Shown: piece after piece, positions 15,601-22,967 of the stretch
Position numbering within the stretch: position 1 is the first letter of the stretch
Layout: every line of letters starts with the position of its first letter
Assembly: GCA_018970165.1 (NCBI GenBank)
Contig: JAGWWZ010000034.1
Coordinates: forward strand, 1-35,469
Direction of reading: 5' to 3'
Source: Planctomycetota bacterium
GTDB lineage: Bacteria > Planctomycetota > Planctomycetia > Pirellulales > Pirellulaceae
Length of the DNA: 35,469 nucleotides
The notes under the pieces: model-generated
The model's database searches: none
What the model saw: the letters and a program-made list of their open reading frames with translations, nothing else
What the model was told of the DNA's origin: nothing
Program-made: the position numbers and the translations under genes

Positions 15601-18126
15601 TACGAACCCGATGGAGATAAATGGAAGCAACCAGGAGTCGCTCAGTTCGCTGCGACGGAAGTTGCCGCAAGCAACCCGGTCTATCTGCAAGCTTGGCGAC
15701 AAGCTTTTCGACCCGTCGCCAAACGCATCGTGCCGTTCCTCGAACAGCATTTCGGTGATACCAAAACATCGGAAGTTCAACGAAATGTTATCGCAAACTT
15801 GATCGCCGAGTACGCCAAAGATGATGTAGCAACCTTAGCTTCGATGGTTGCGGTAAGCGATCTAAAGAATTTCCCAACGCTCCTTCAACCGCTTCGGGAA
15901 CTTCGAGATGTAGGAGGAGTACCCGAACTCCAGAAGATCCTGGATCAGACGCTGCGACCGACATGGAACGATCCTGCGCCGGATCCAGCATGGAAGGAAG
16001 TCACACCGGGAACGAAGTTACGGATCGAACAAGCCCATGGGATGCTGTCGGAGCGATTCGCCTACGTGCAGGATATGCCGCTCGAACAATTCCTGGAGGT
16101 TGCCGAGAGTCTTCGGGCCAGCGGGTATCGACCGACGCGCGTTCGAGCCTGGCAATGGCAGCAGACAGAGTTAAAGTCAACCACTGATAGTGGCAACATT
16201 TCGTTCATCGCATCGGTATTCACACGCGACGGTAACCCGTGGCGGATCGAAGCATACCTCGCGGCTAACGAGTTACCGAAGGTTGAGGATCCAGCCGTCA
16301 AGGAAGGTCAGCTACTTGATGATCTCTGTGCTTTGCCGACCCAAGAAGGTGACGAACAACGCTTCCTGGCCCTTTGGTCGAAACCAACAATCGCTGACGA
16401 GGAACGGAGAGTCGTTGTTGAAGTAGTGGAAGAAGAATTTAAAAAAGTGGAACAAGAGCTTTCAAAAACCCACGGTGTAATTCGCGTTAACGTACGAACA
16501 ACGCCGCAAGGAGACCTCCGTTACAGCATGATTTTTTCTTCAATTCAAAAGGCCCCTTGTTTGTTTTTGCGTCACATGGGAGGCAATCTCTTGTTTCGCC
16601 CCCAGACCGATATCGCGGTATCGCCTCAGCATATTGACGGAATATGGAGCGTTGACACCCAGATCGAAACACAAATTATTCCTGACGTGTCGCCAAATGC
16701 AATTCAAGGATGGATCGATCCCGAACAAGTTTCGAGCTACATCGCTGAGGGATGGCGACCGACCGCAATCGCGGTAAATGGTTCAGTTGATTCTTCAACG
16801 AGCAAACCTCTGCCTCATGCGAGAATTGTTTTGACTCGTCCTTTGATTCCAGATGTTGTCAAGGAATCTCTCGCCAAACGCCAGGCCCGTGCTGCGATCG
16901 CGCTATATCAGTTGGGCGAAAAGGAACGCGTTTGGAAGCTGTTCAAGACCCTGCAACCGGACGCGAGACTGCGAAGCTATTTCCAAGCTTACCTGCCGGA
17001 CTACGGCAGCGATCCAGCAGCCCTCATCGCGGAATTCCTCAATCGCAAACCGACCGCGAAGTCCAGCGATATGCTTGCCGAACCAGCCCTTGCGCCACTG
17101 GCTATTTCGATCGGGGATTTTGCGGAAGCGAAACTGCTGAGCGAGGAACAAATGGCTCCTGTGCGCGACCATGCGCTGCGGCTGTACATCGAAGATATCG
17201 ATCCAGGGGTCCACGGAGCCTGCGAATGGTTGTTAAAGAAGTTGGGGGCCGAAAATACCATTGCAGAGGCGATGCAGGGTTTGGCGATGGGAGATCGAGT
17301 CGGTGAACGCCGCTGGTATCTGAGCAAGACGGGAGGGCATACCTTTGCCCTCTTTGAACCGGCGGAGTTTGTGATGGGTTCGCCGATCAGCGAACTTTAT
17401 CGGTACGGTGAAGCCACAGATACGGCAGAGTCGCGGCATCAGAGGTCCATCGATTATCGATTCGCGATCGCGACGCATGAAATCACTATCGAGCAATTCG
17501 CTCGCTTCCGATCAAACCAGGGATTCAATCGCAATTACTCACGCCAAGAGAATGCTCCGGCAAACATGATTACCTGGTTCGATGCGGTGGCCTATTGCAA
17601 TTGGCTGAGCGAGCAGGAAAACATCCTCCCAGACCAATGGTGCTATGAGATCAATCCGCAGGATCCGACCAAGGTGACGATACCTCCCAACTTTTTGCAA
17701 CGCATCGGCTATCGATTGCCCACGGAAGCGGAGTGGGAATACGCATGCCGAGCGGGAAGCAGCACCGCTCGCCCCTATGGTGAGACTAAGGAACTTCTCG
17801 GGCGTTATGCATGGTACGCTGATAACAGCGAGACACTATTCACACGTCCTGTTGGGACCATGCGCCCCAATGACTATGGCCTGTTCGACATGCTCGGGAA
17901 TATCTTCGAATGGAGTCATGATGAGCACTACGAATATCCGTTCATCAGAATCGCGCCAAGCAACCCTTCAGGAAGTCGTGAAGTGTCAAAAGATCGAAAA
18001 CGTGCGCTTCGCGGCGGGTCGTTCGGCAATCGCGTGCTTACCGCCCGCTCGTCGTTTCGCAACCCTCTCCAGCCCGAGGTTCTCGGAGAGAACATCGGGT
18101 TGCGTGCTTCAAGAACTTACCGCTGA
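12700..18126 (+). CDS. Ser/Thr protein kinase fused to a STAND ATPase, a membrane segment and an FGE-like domain
   Basis: An 1808-residue multidomain protein. The kinase domain (about 50-315) is complete: G59-QGGFG loop, AIKVTL lysine, H172-R-D in VHRDVKPANIL, D192-F-G, and GTPAYMSPEQA in the activation segment. A STAND-type NTPase follows (nSTAND1-like): Walker A GPSGCGKSS from 415, Walker B LLLVIDQFEQW from 488 with D493, and the winged-helix YQLAHDYMVASLRDWL. A membrane helix lies near 815-832 (SSVILVFLLGIAAAGNWIW). About 840-1540 is a large region I do not recognise. Residues about 1547-1808 are an FGE-sulfatase/SUMF1-like domain (YRLPTEAEWEYACRAGS, GLFDMLGNIFEWSHD, ALRGGSFGN). The catalytic Cys pair of true FGE is not seen (ARSSFRNP instead), so this domain is probably structural or ligand-binding. 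It is likely a membrane-tethered signalling switch; its target is unknown. Confidence 0.92.
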   Translation: MSQHSFNEDPTVPPSVKPNFGEPSIQPVDPIGQAHERTASNQDDKPRSFGRYRVISILGQGGFGSVYRASDDQLQRDVAIKVTLGSLLAPSMREGFLTEARIVASLDHPNIVPVYDVGQTERGDFFVVSKLIDGSDLSSRIKLDRPERFQSLRIIEQIADALNYAHTKGLVHRDVKPANILIDRQGQPYLSDFGLALRETERRREEDTTGTPAYMSPEQARGEGHRIDNRSDIYSLGVVLYELLAGRRPFRSDNSLELIKLVATEEVRSPRLFDDTISPELERICMKALARRASDRFTVARDFADEIRWYSAHHAPTLGMRPSIVSLPTGTTPIIRVTSSTADLTAQVMDVKPTGSPRIVPKGLRSFDSDDASFFLQLLSGPFDREGLPEGLRFWKTRIEEPKLEKTFKVGLVYGPSGCGKSSLMKAGLLPRLNRKVIPIYIEATPEDTETRLLRAVRKDIPDAEGASLKEVLSTIRRRRLVPSGGKLLLVIDQFEQWLFAEQDYAKASLTDALLQCDGVTVQAIVMVREDFWISVSRFFKEMEIRLFEGENSSLVDLFDIEHAAKVLGLFGKAYGKLPDRDKDWNQDQNEFIRRAIAGLSQDRKVISVRVAVFANMMKSREWTTAALREVGGIEGIGVTFLEEMFGSRQAPIHHRQHQEAVRGLLSALLPTKGTDIKGSMQNAASLQKAAGYEQKPNEFHELMEILDRNLRLITPVDDGSGAEKGTERSYQLAHDYMVASLRDWLTQKQRETNKGRAELKLAERAVAWGINSENKQLPTFVEWLQIRYLTDRKEWKKSESAMMRAATRFHLQRSSVILVFLLGIAAAGNWIWRRIDSQRLEDAAKATAQLWLTAGVEQLKQIAPDIRPKAAWIANDFLEALKAPRSNEENQMRATLGLHFAGSQVSAEQWKYVADAMLAYEPSEFLTVCELLSDAGGNLREPFANILQDSQRSSSHRLFAAAALAVYEPDGDKWKQPGVAQFAATEVAASNPVYLQAWRQAFRPVAKRIVPFLEQHFGDTKTSEVQRNVIANLIAEYAKDDVATLASMVAVSDLKNFPTLLQPLRELRDVGGVPELQKILDQTLRPTWNDPAPDPAWKEVTPGTKLRIEQAHGMLSERFAYVQDMPLEQFLEVAESLRASGYRPTRVRAWQWQQTELKSTTDSGNISFIASVFTRDGNPWRIEAYLAANELPKVEDPAVKEGQLLDDLCALPTQEGDEQRFLALWSKPTIADEERRVVVEVVEEEFKKVEQELSKTHGVIRVNVRTTPQGDLRYSMIFSSIQKAPCLFLRHMGGNLLFRPQTDIAVSPQHIDGIWSVDTQIETQIIPDVSPNAIQGWIDPEQVSSYIAEGWRPTAIAVNGSVDSSTSKPLPHARIVLTRPLIPDVVKESLAKRQARAAIALYQLGEKERVWKLFKTLQPDARLRSYFQAYLPDYGSDPAALIAEFLNRKPTAKSSDMLAEPALAPLAISIGDFAEAKLLSEEQMAPVRDHALRLYIEDIDPGVHGACEWLLKKLGAENTIAEAMQGLAMGDRVGERRWYLSKTGGHTFALFEPAEFVMGSPISELYRYGEATDTAESRHQRSIDYRFAIATHEITIEQFARFRSNQGFNRNYSRQENAPANMITWFDAVAYCNWLSEQENILPDQWCYEINPQDPTKVTIPPNFLQRIGYRLPTEAEWEYACRAGSSTARPYGETKELLGRYAWYADNSETLFTRPVGTMRPNDYGLFDMLGNIFEWSHDEHYEYPFIRIAPSNPSGSREVSKDRKRALRGGSFGNRVLTARSSFRNPLQPEVLGENIGLRASRTYR

Positions 18127-18352
18127 GTTCCTTTAGCTCTTTACCCATTCTGCGTTACCCCTTAATCGTTTCGCCGCGCACGGCACCAGTGGAATAAAGG
18201 CCGAGCACGCAAGCTTAATGGCACTCACCTTTAGATTCTTGGGATTTTCCTTCCGAAAGGGTGGCACACTTTCCATCCAAGCCCTTTTCTCTGTAGCCAC
18301 CGTCGCTATGCGGTGGATGTACGATGGTGGCGCGCCCAATCTGAGCATCGCC

Positions 18353-18444
18353 CCACGTGGACGAGCCACGCGGTGGCGGCGTTGCGTTGGGCCTCGTTCT
18401 CTGGTTGCGATCAGGGCTCCATGCGGTCGAGCCGCATGGTGGCC
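18353..18444. repeat. Two related hairpin units with cGAG loops
   Basis: Unit one (18353-18378) is CCACGTGG, loop ACGAG, CCACGCGG (one mismatch), then TGGCG. Unit two (18419-18444) is CCATGCGG, loop TCGAG, CCGCATGG (perfect), then TGGCC. The same stem length, loop length and following TGGC suggest copies of one element that have kept base pairing while changing sequence. Confidence 0.5.
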
Positions 18445-18565
18445 TGCTCTAGCTTCGGTGCATTTGTTTGTTCAAAATTTCTACCTGGGCTTCACGATCA
18501 ACGTCCGATGAGTATTCATCAGCGGTTCGATCCCACCCTCTCCTAAAAAATCTTTTTGCTCCGAC

Positions 18566-18609
18566 ATTTTTTTGCCCTCCATTTTTTGCCCTCCATTTTT
18601 TGCCAGTCC
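18566..18609. repeat. Tandem T-rich repeat, about three 14-15 bp units
   Basis: Units are A-T7-GCCCTCC (18566-18580), A-T6-GCCCTCC (18581-18594) and A-T6-GCCAGTCC (18595-18609). A degenerate relative with GTTTTTGCCCTCCC and TTCTTGCCAGTCC lies at 12521-12563. Both are 120-180 bp upstream of a gene start, the kinase and the TPR-like gene respectively. Confidence 0.6.
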
Positions 18610-18727
18610 GACCGCGCATCGATGCCCTCGCAGGCTGCTGAGGGGCAGACGAGTGCGTCATGTTCCATTAACATCGATTTTTCTATATTGCGCCTGAGCA
18701 AATTCAACCTATCCGATTGAACGGAAC

Positions 18728-19696
18728 ATGAATACTTCAAACGAGAGAGTCGACTCTCTGATCGATGAAGCTTTTGAGGCTCTCGATGCCTTCGATATCG
18801 AGCGAGCGATTGAACTGGGACGGCAGTTAGAGACACTGCGCCACTCGTCTTGCTTCGAGATCCTCGCGTTAGCATTCGATGCCGACGACAAACGGGAGGA
18901 AGCGATCGCCGTTTTGGAAGATGGCACCACCAAAGCTCCCTCGGTCTGGCGTCTATGGCAGTTGCTTGGGAACTACTACTCGGATAGCAGACGCCATGAG
19001 GACAGCATGAGTTGCTACCAAAAAGCATTTGAATGCCCCAACGTCGATGCAAGCTCCGTGTACCTCAACAAGTCCATTGCTCTCCTCCGAAACCAGGACT
19101 ATTTGCCGGCGATCAAGGCGATTGATCATGTCAGCAGTGAAGCACTGCAACCCCTCGCGATTTCTCACAAGATGCATCTACTCAATGCAGCAAAAATGTT
19201 TTCAGAAGCTGCAAAGCTCGGGGAAAACACCATCGATTTACCTTTATGGAACGATGAGAATGCCGCACAGTTGGCGGAGGTTCATAGCGAATTGGCATTC
19301 GCGATTTGGAAGTCTTCACTCGATCGCGATCGGGCTCAGTATCATGCATGGCTGGCCATCAGCATCGACAAGAGCGAAACAACCGCTGCTTGGGTGATCC
19401 GGGACATAGCGGCCGAGACATCACCGAAGGCTCGGCACATGACGGTGATGATTCGCGGCCGGTGGCATGAGCCGTTCGAGGAGGAGACTGAATCCCCTGG
19501 CTTTTATGCCAACTACGAAGTGGTCGCCGAAACCCCGGAGGAAGCGCTCGCCTTCATCCTGCCATTCGAGCCAGAGAAAGTGAGAAACTCACTCGGTATC
19601 GAGGAGTACACTTCGAGAGAGTTGGCTCCAGATTTACCCAAAGGAGTCTACCAGGTGCATCCTGGCTACATGATGTTTCCATGGGAAGAGGCTTGA
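18728..19696 (+). CDS. TPR-like helical repeat protein of unknown function
   Basis: A 322-residue soluble protein without signal peptide or membrane segment. Residues about 5-225 are alpha-helical with TPR-like spacing: SCFEILALAFDADDKREEAI, WRLWQLLGNYYSDSRRHEDS and VYLNKSIALLRNQDYLPAI each fit the W/LG-Y/A pattern of a tetratricopeptide unit. Such folds bind other proteins. The C-terminal 90 residues (from about KARHMTVMIRGRW) form a different alpha/beta domain with WHEPF and HPGYMMFPWEEA, which I do not recognise. The start ATG 18728 has only a weak ribosome-binding sequence (ACGGAAC). A 36-bp gap separates it from the serine hydrolase gene, so the two may be cotranscribed. Confidence is in the gene and fold, not the job. 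Confidence 0.8.
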   Translation: MNTSNERVDSLIDEAFEALDAFDIERAIELGRQLETLRHSSCFEILALAFDADDKREEAIAVLEDGTTKAPSVWRLWQLLGNYYSDSRRHEDSMSCYQKAFECPNVDASSVYLNKSIALLRNQDYLPAIKAIDHVSSEALQPLAISHKMHLLNAAKMFSEAAKLGENTIDLPLWNDENAAQLAEVHSELAFAIWKSSLDRDRAQYHAWLAISIDKSETTAAWVIRDIAAETSPKARHMTVMIRGRWHEPFEEETESPGFYANYEVVAETPEEALAFILPFEPEKVRNSLGIEEYTSRELAPDLPKGVYQVHPGYMMFPWEEA

Positions 19697-19732
19697 TGAG
19701 GCGTTGCAACCAATGAGTTTCCCGACGCAGAA

Positions 19733-21337
19733 ATGAACTCCGACTGGAATCAGTATCAAGACGAACTCACGAGCGATGACGAGAAGACTCGCGATCGGGC
19801 GGCTACATTTGTCGGAAATTGCGGCGCCGATGCGGCCCCAATTCTTCCGATCCTGATGGAGATGATCTCCGACAAGCTCCACAGTCCACCAAACCATCAA
19901 TCCGGTGGGTTTCAATACGGCGAATTTGTCTCTGCCGGACGCATTTTGCAGGCTATCGAAGTCTTGCGTCAGTCGGGAACTGCAACCAAAACCATGCTCA
20001 AATATGCCGACGCTGCGATCGAGCGTCTACCGTTATTGCTTCGGGATGCTGGCGGCGAGAGTACCTCGCTGCTGATCTATGTGCTGTCGTTGATCGGACC
20101 TCGCATGGCCCACCTCGCTCCTCTCGTGCTGGAGGCAACCCTGCGAGAAAGCGATCCGCGTATGCGGTACCGTGCCTATCAATTTGCCTGCGCGGTCTCT
20201 CCCTCGCTATTGAACAACCATCCCTGGTCAACGTTCCCTCCTTTGGACCCTGAAGAGCGCGGTACATGGATACAAGGCATCCCATGGGTTGTTTTGATTT
20301 GCTTCCTTCTGCTCACCGGCTTGGAGTTTGTGCCCCGACTGACCACCTCAAACGATGTTGAATACAAATTGCCGGTCCCAGCCTTGCCACAGGAAGCGAA
20401 ACGACCGACCGAGTTGTCCCAGAAAATCGACTCGTGGTTGGATTCTCGCGTACATCATTTGGATGCCGTGATGGTCCAGCATCGAGGCCAACTCGTTTAC
20501 TCGCGCATGTTCAATTGGTTCCGCGCCGATCAGCCTCATGAGTTTCAGTCAGCAACCAAGACCATAAGTTCCATCCTTATCGGTATTGCCATCGACGAAG
20601 GACTCATTCGATCCGTAGACCAGCCCATTGCAGGACTCCTTCCCGAGCATGCTGGGTTGCTGACAGGTGCAAAGTCCCAGATCACGCTTTATCATGCACT
20701 CACGATGCAAACCGGTTTACGTTGGATCGATTTTGGGGTCGGAAACTCCTTTGAAAGAATCGAGACATCCCCCGATTCGGTGGCGTTCGTTCTCAGCGAG
20801 CCTTTGGATTCTGCTCCTGGCGAAAAGTTTTTCTACAACACAGGAAGCTCACACCTGCTGTCCGCGATCCTCCAACGGCAAGCAGGGATGAATGCATTGG
20901 AGTATGCCAAACGTCGACTATTCGAACCTCTGGGTGTCACTCAAGTCAGTTGGCCTGCTCTGCCTGATGGTCGCACGCAAGGAGGATGGGGAATGTACCT
21001 AAGCCCAGAGGACATGCTCAAGATCGGACAGTTGCTGGCCGAGGGTGGAAAGTATCGCGGCAAGCAAATTATCTCCAAGCAATATGTCGACGAGATGTTC
21101 ACGTCTCGGGTAACGACTTATCTCGATGCAGATTACGGCTACCAGTTGTGGTTTCCGAAAGACCATGGTTGCGACGGCCTAGCGGCGGCTCGCGGGTACG
21201 GCGGTCAGGATATCTTCGTTGCTCGGGACCGCGACTTGGTCGTCGTCTTCACCGGAAATATCGGATTCCCCGAAAGGAATGCGAAGGATGTTCGACAACT
21301 TCTCAAAGAGGTCATCTTCCCCAACTTCTCCCCGTGA
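19733..21337 (+). CDS. Membrane-anchored serine hydrolase (beta-lactamase/6-aminohexanoate hydrolase family) with HEAT-like N-terminus
   Basis: A 534-residue protein. Residues 1-170 are helical with HEAT-like character (DRAATFVGNCGADAAPILPIL, LIGPRMAHLAPLVLEATL). A single membrane helix at about 184-200 (PWVVLICFLLLTGLEFV) follows. From about 220 on lies a class C beta-lactamase-type serine hydrolase domain (PF00144): nucleophile S273 and K276 in SATK, tyrosine motif Y368-N-T-G, and GYGGQ in place of the KTG-type box. The hydrolase domain would be outside the cytoplasmic membrane and the HEAT-like part in the cytosol. Probable substrates are esters, amides or peptidoglycan peptides; antibiotic resistance should not be assumed. 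Coupling of a cytosolic HEAT region to an outer hydrolase is unusual. An alternative is a fusion of two once separate genes. Confidence 0.85.
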   Translation: MNSDWNQYQDELTSDDEKTRDRAATFVGNCGADAAPILPILMEMISDKLHSPPNHQSGGFQYGEFVSAGRILQAIEVLRQSGTATKTMLKYADAAIERLPLLLRDAGGESTSLLIYVLSLIGPRMAHLAPLVLEATLRESDPRMRYRAYQFACAVSPSLLNNHPWSTFPPLDPEERGTWIQGIPWVVLICFLLLTGLEFVPRLTTSNDVEYKLPVPALPQEAKRPTELSQKIDSWLDSRVHHLDAVMVQHRGQLVYSRMFNWFRADQPHEFQSATKTISSILIGIAIDEGLIRSVDQPIAGLLPEHAGLLTGAKSQITLYHALTMQTGLRWIDFGVGNSFERIETSPDSVAFVLSEPLDSAPGEKFFYNTGSSHLLSAILQRQAGMNALEYAKRRLFEPLGVTQVSWPALPDGRTQGGWGMYLSPEDMLKIGQLLAEGGKYRGKQIISKQYVDEMFTSRVTTYLDADYGYQLWFPKDHGCDGLAAARGYGGQDIFVARDRDLVVVFTGNIGFPERNAKDVRQLLKEVIFPNFSP

Positions 21338-21460
21338 TCGACGACCATGGCGTCGAATCCGACTTCACAAGACATCCGGAAGTTCCCTGCACGCGATTCT
21401 AAAAAAACTCAATTCGCGCGCCTCGAAAGTCTTCCTCGGACGCCTTGGAAGGTACAGCCA

Positions 21461-21488
21461 TATCAAAGTGATATCATTTTGATATAAT
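21461..21488. promoter_or_regulatory. Palindromic candidate operator overlapping a TATAAT box, upstream of SPFH gene
   Basis: TATCAAAGTGAT (21461-21472) is followed directly by ATCATTTTGATA (21473-21484); the halves are complementary at 11 of 12 positions, centred on TGATATCA (21469-21476). A perfect -10-like TATAAT sits at 21483-21488, and TATCAA at 21461-21466 is in -35 position with a 16-base spacer, though a poor match. A protein bound here would block the promoter. The ribbon-helix-helix protein of the same operon is the obvious candidate (inference). Confidence 0.5.
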
Positions 21489-21538
21489 TTTTTTGAAACG
21501 ATCAAATTCGAGAACCGTTTGGAAAAGGGGTACGGAAG

Positions 21539-22507
21539 ATGAATCATTCGCATGTTGCTGAAAAATCGTTGGTTCCCATGAAGGGATGGGGGATGCTGCT
21601 CGTTTGTCTGCTCCTACTCCTTGGAGGGCCGATCCTGTTTGTGGTCCTCGCTAGCGGAATGCCGAATGCCTCTGTTCTAAGACTCGGTGGTATGGCCGTC
21701 AGCGCGTTGGGGGCTGTTGCGGGATTCCTGGGGCTGTTCGGGTTTCTCGCCGTGCAACCCAATGACGCTCGAGTCTTGCTGCTGTTTGGCGAATACGTCG
21801 GGACGGTCAGCCAGTCGGGGTTCTACTGGGTGAATCCGTTCTACAGCAAGAAGAAAATCTCATTGCGTGTTCGAAACTTCGAGACCGGTTCCTCGAATGT
21901 AGCGGAGAAAAAGAACGAGGCTGGGGTTGTGATCCAGCACAAATCGCGCACCCATGGCAGACCGTCGAAGGTCAACGATCGCGATGGTAATCCGATCGAA
22001 ATCTCCGCGGTCGTCGTCTGGAAGGTCGTCAATACAGCCGAGGCGATGTTCGAGGTGGACGACTACGAAGATTTCGTCGCCGTCCAAAGTGAAGCAGCCC
22101 TACGCAATTTAGCAACGCGTCATCCCTATGACAGCGAAGATCACGAAATGTCCCTCCGAAGCTCCACCGAGGAAGTCAGCGACCAACTTAAAAAAGATAT
22201 CCAAGAACGGCTCGAGAAGGCGGGAGTCGACGTTATTGAGGCACGTATCAGCCACCTCGCATACGCCCCCGAGATTGCCGCAGCGATGCTCCAACGCCAG
22301 CAAGCGCATGCAGTTGTTGCCGCACGAGCGAAAATTGTCGAAGGTGCGGTCGGCATGGTCCAGGCAGCCCTCGAACATCTCAGCCGCGACAAGATCGTCG
22401 AACTCGACGACGAACGAAGAGCCGCAATGGTTTCCAATCTGCTTGTCGTATTGTGTAGCGATCGCCATGCTCAACCGGTCATCAATGCCGGTTCGATCTA
22501 CCAGTAA
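21539..22507 (+). CDS. SPFH/Band 7 (prohibitin-like) membrane protein
   Basis: A 322-residue member of the SPFH family (PF01145), membrane scaffold proteins that assemble into large rings or caps. Two hydrophobic segments are at about 16-39 ([20 protein letters not shown]) and 47-72. The Band 7 domain follows: [62 protein letters not shown], and the helical [21 protein letters not shown], typical of flotillin/HflK-like proteins. A coiled-coil part with [20 protein letters not shown] comes next, and the C-terminus is short. The upstream palindrome and promoter (21461-21488) and the ribbon-helix-helix gene starting 18 bp after the stop suggest an autoregulated two-gene unit. Its physiological role is unknown. 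Confidence 0.92.
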   Translation: MNHSHVAEKSLVPMKGWGMLLVCLLLLLGGPILFVVLASGMPNASVLRLGGMAVSALGAVAGFLGLFGFLAVQPNDARVLLLFGEYVGTVSQSGFYWVNPFYSKKKISLRVRNFETGSSNVAEKKNEAGVVIQHKSRTHGRPSKVNDRDGNPIEISAVVVWKVVNTAEAMFEVDDYEDFVAVQSEAALRNLATRHPYDSEDHEMSLRSSTEEVSDQLKKDIQERLEKAGVDVIEARISHLAYAPEIAAAMLQRQQAHAVVAARAKIVEGAVGMVQAALEHLSRDKIVELDDERRAAMVSNLLVVLCSDRHAQPVINAGSIYQ

Positions 22508-22524
22508 AGCGAAGGATAGCCAAC

Positions 22525-22731
22525 GTGCCGCAACGCGATTCGTTCTTGCTTCGACTCAGCCCCGAGATGATGGACGCCCTGCGTTATTGGTCCGAAGATG
22601 AATTCCGAAGCATGAACGCTCAGATCGAAATGGTTTTGACCGATGCGCTGCGTAAAGCAGGGCGATGGAATCCCAAGTCCCCATCCAATGCAAACGACAA
22701 GCCCAAGGGAACCTCGCCTAAAAAAGGTTGA
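22525..22731 (+). CDS. Arc-type ribbon-helix-helix DNA-binding protein
   Basis: A 68-residue protein from GTG 22525, with GAAGGA at 22512-22517 as ribosome-binding site. The pattern SFLLRLSPEMMDALRYWSEDE gives the N-terminal strand and first helix, and FRSMNAQIEMVLTDALRKAGR the second helix of an Arc/CopG-like ribbon-helix-helix fold (PF03869 type: RS-N-QIE-LL--AL---GR). The tail is Pro/Lys/Asn-rich and probably unstructured. Such dimers bind palindromic operators with the N-terminal strand. The gene follows the SPFH gene by 17 bp, and a palindrome overlaps the shared promoter, so it likely represses its own operon. Pairing of SPFH with an Arc-like gene recurs in bacterial genomes as far as I recall; its meaning is unclear. 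Confidence 0.82.
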   Translation: MPQRDSFLLRLSPEMMDALRYWSEDEFRSMNAQIEMVLTDALRKAGRWNPKSPSNANDKPKGTSPKKG

Positions 22732-22765
22732 GCCTTCCTGAGCAACGTTGCAACTCCAACGCGCC

Positions 22766-22866
22766 GTAGCAGAACGACAACACAGTCGCAGAACGACAAC
22801 ACAGTAGCAGAACTCGCGGAGAGTTCTGCTACACCAAAACGACGCTGAAATCTTCGTGATTTCAGC
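22766..22866. repeat. 19-bp tandem repeat joined to two strong hairpins
   Basis: Two copies of a 19-base unit (GTAGCAGAACGACAACACA at 22766-22784; the second at 22785-22803 differs by one base) run into a third partial copy whose GTAGCAGAACTC (22804-22815) pairs perfectly with GAGTTCTGCTAC (22821-22832) across a GCGGA loop. A second perfect hairpin follows: GCTGAAATC (22844-22852), loop TTCGT, GATTTCAGC (22858-22866). The hairpins could end the SPFH/RHH transcript, but no T-run follows either stem. Confidence 0.7.
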
Positions 22867-22967
22867 TATCTCCCCAGGGGGCACACCTCCAAATCGGTGC
22901 TAACCTACGCTACGCTCTCATCACCACAGTCGATCTCACTTTAAACATACGATCCATCGAGGCGGCA

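Larger units (their letters stand above)
18127..18727. other. 601-bp intergenic spacer rich in hairpins and T-rich repeats
   Basis: I see no credible gene. Hairpins at 18297-18316, 18353-18373 and 18419-18439 lie in a GC-rich stretch, then a tandem T-rich element at 18566-18609. A TATATT near 18685 is a weak promoter candidate for the TPR-like gene at 18728. Short frames on either strand read through the palindromes and have no known domain. Confidence 0.55.

Noticed and set aside
18133-18369. A 78-residue minus-strand frame after the kinase gene
   Set aside because: It covers palindromic repeat sequence and has no recognisable domain or ribosome-binding site.
22766-22832. Repeats considered as a CRISPR array, together with those at 34283-34324
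   Set aside because: The units are 14-19 bp and directly adjacent, with no spacers and no cas genes.
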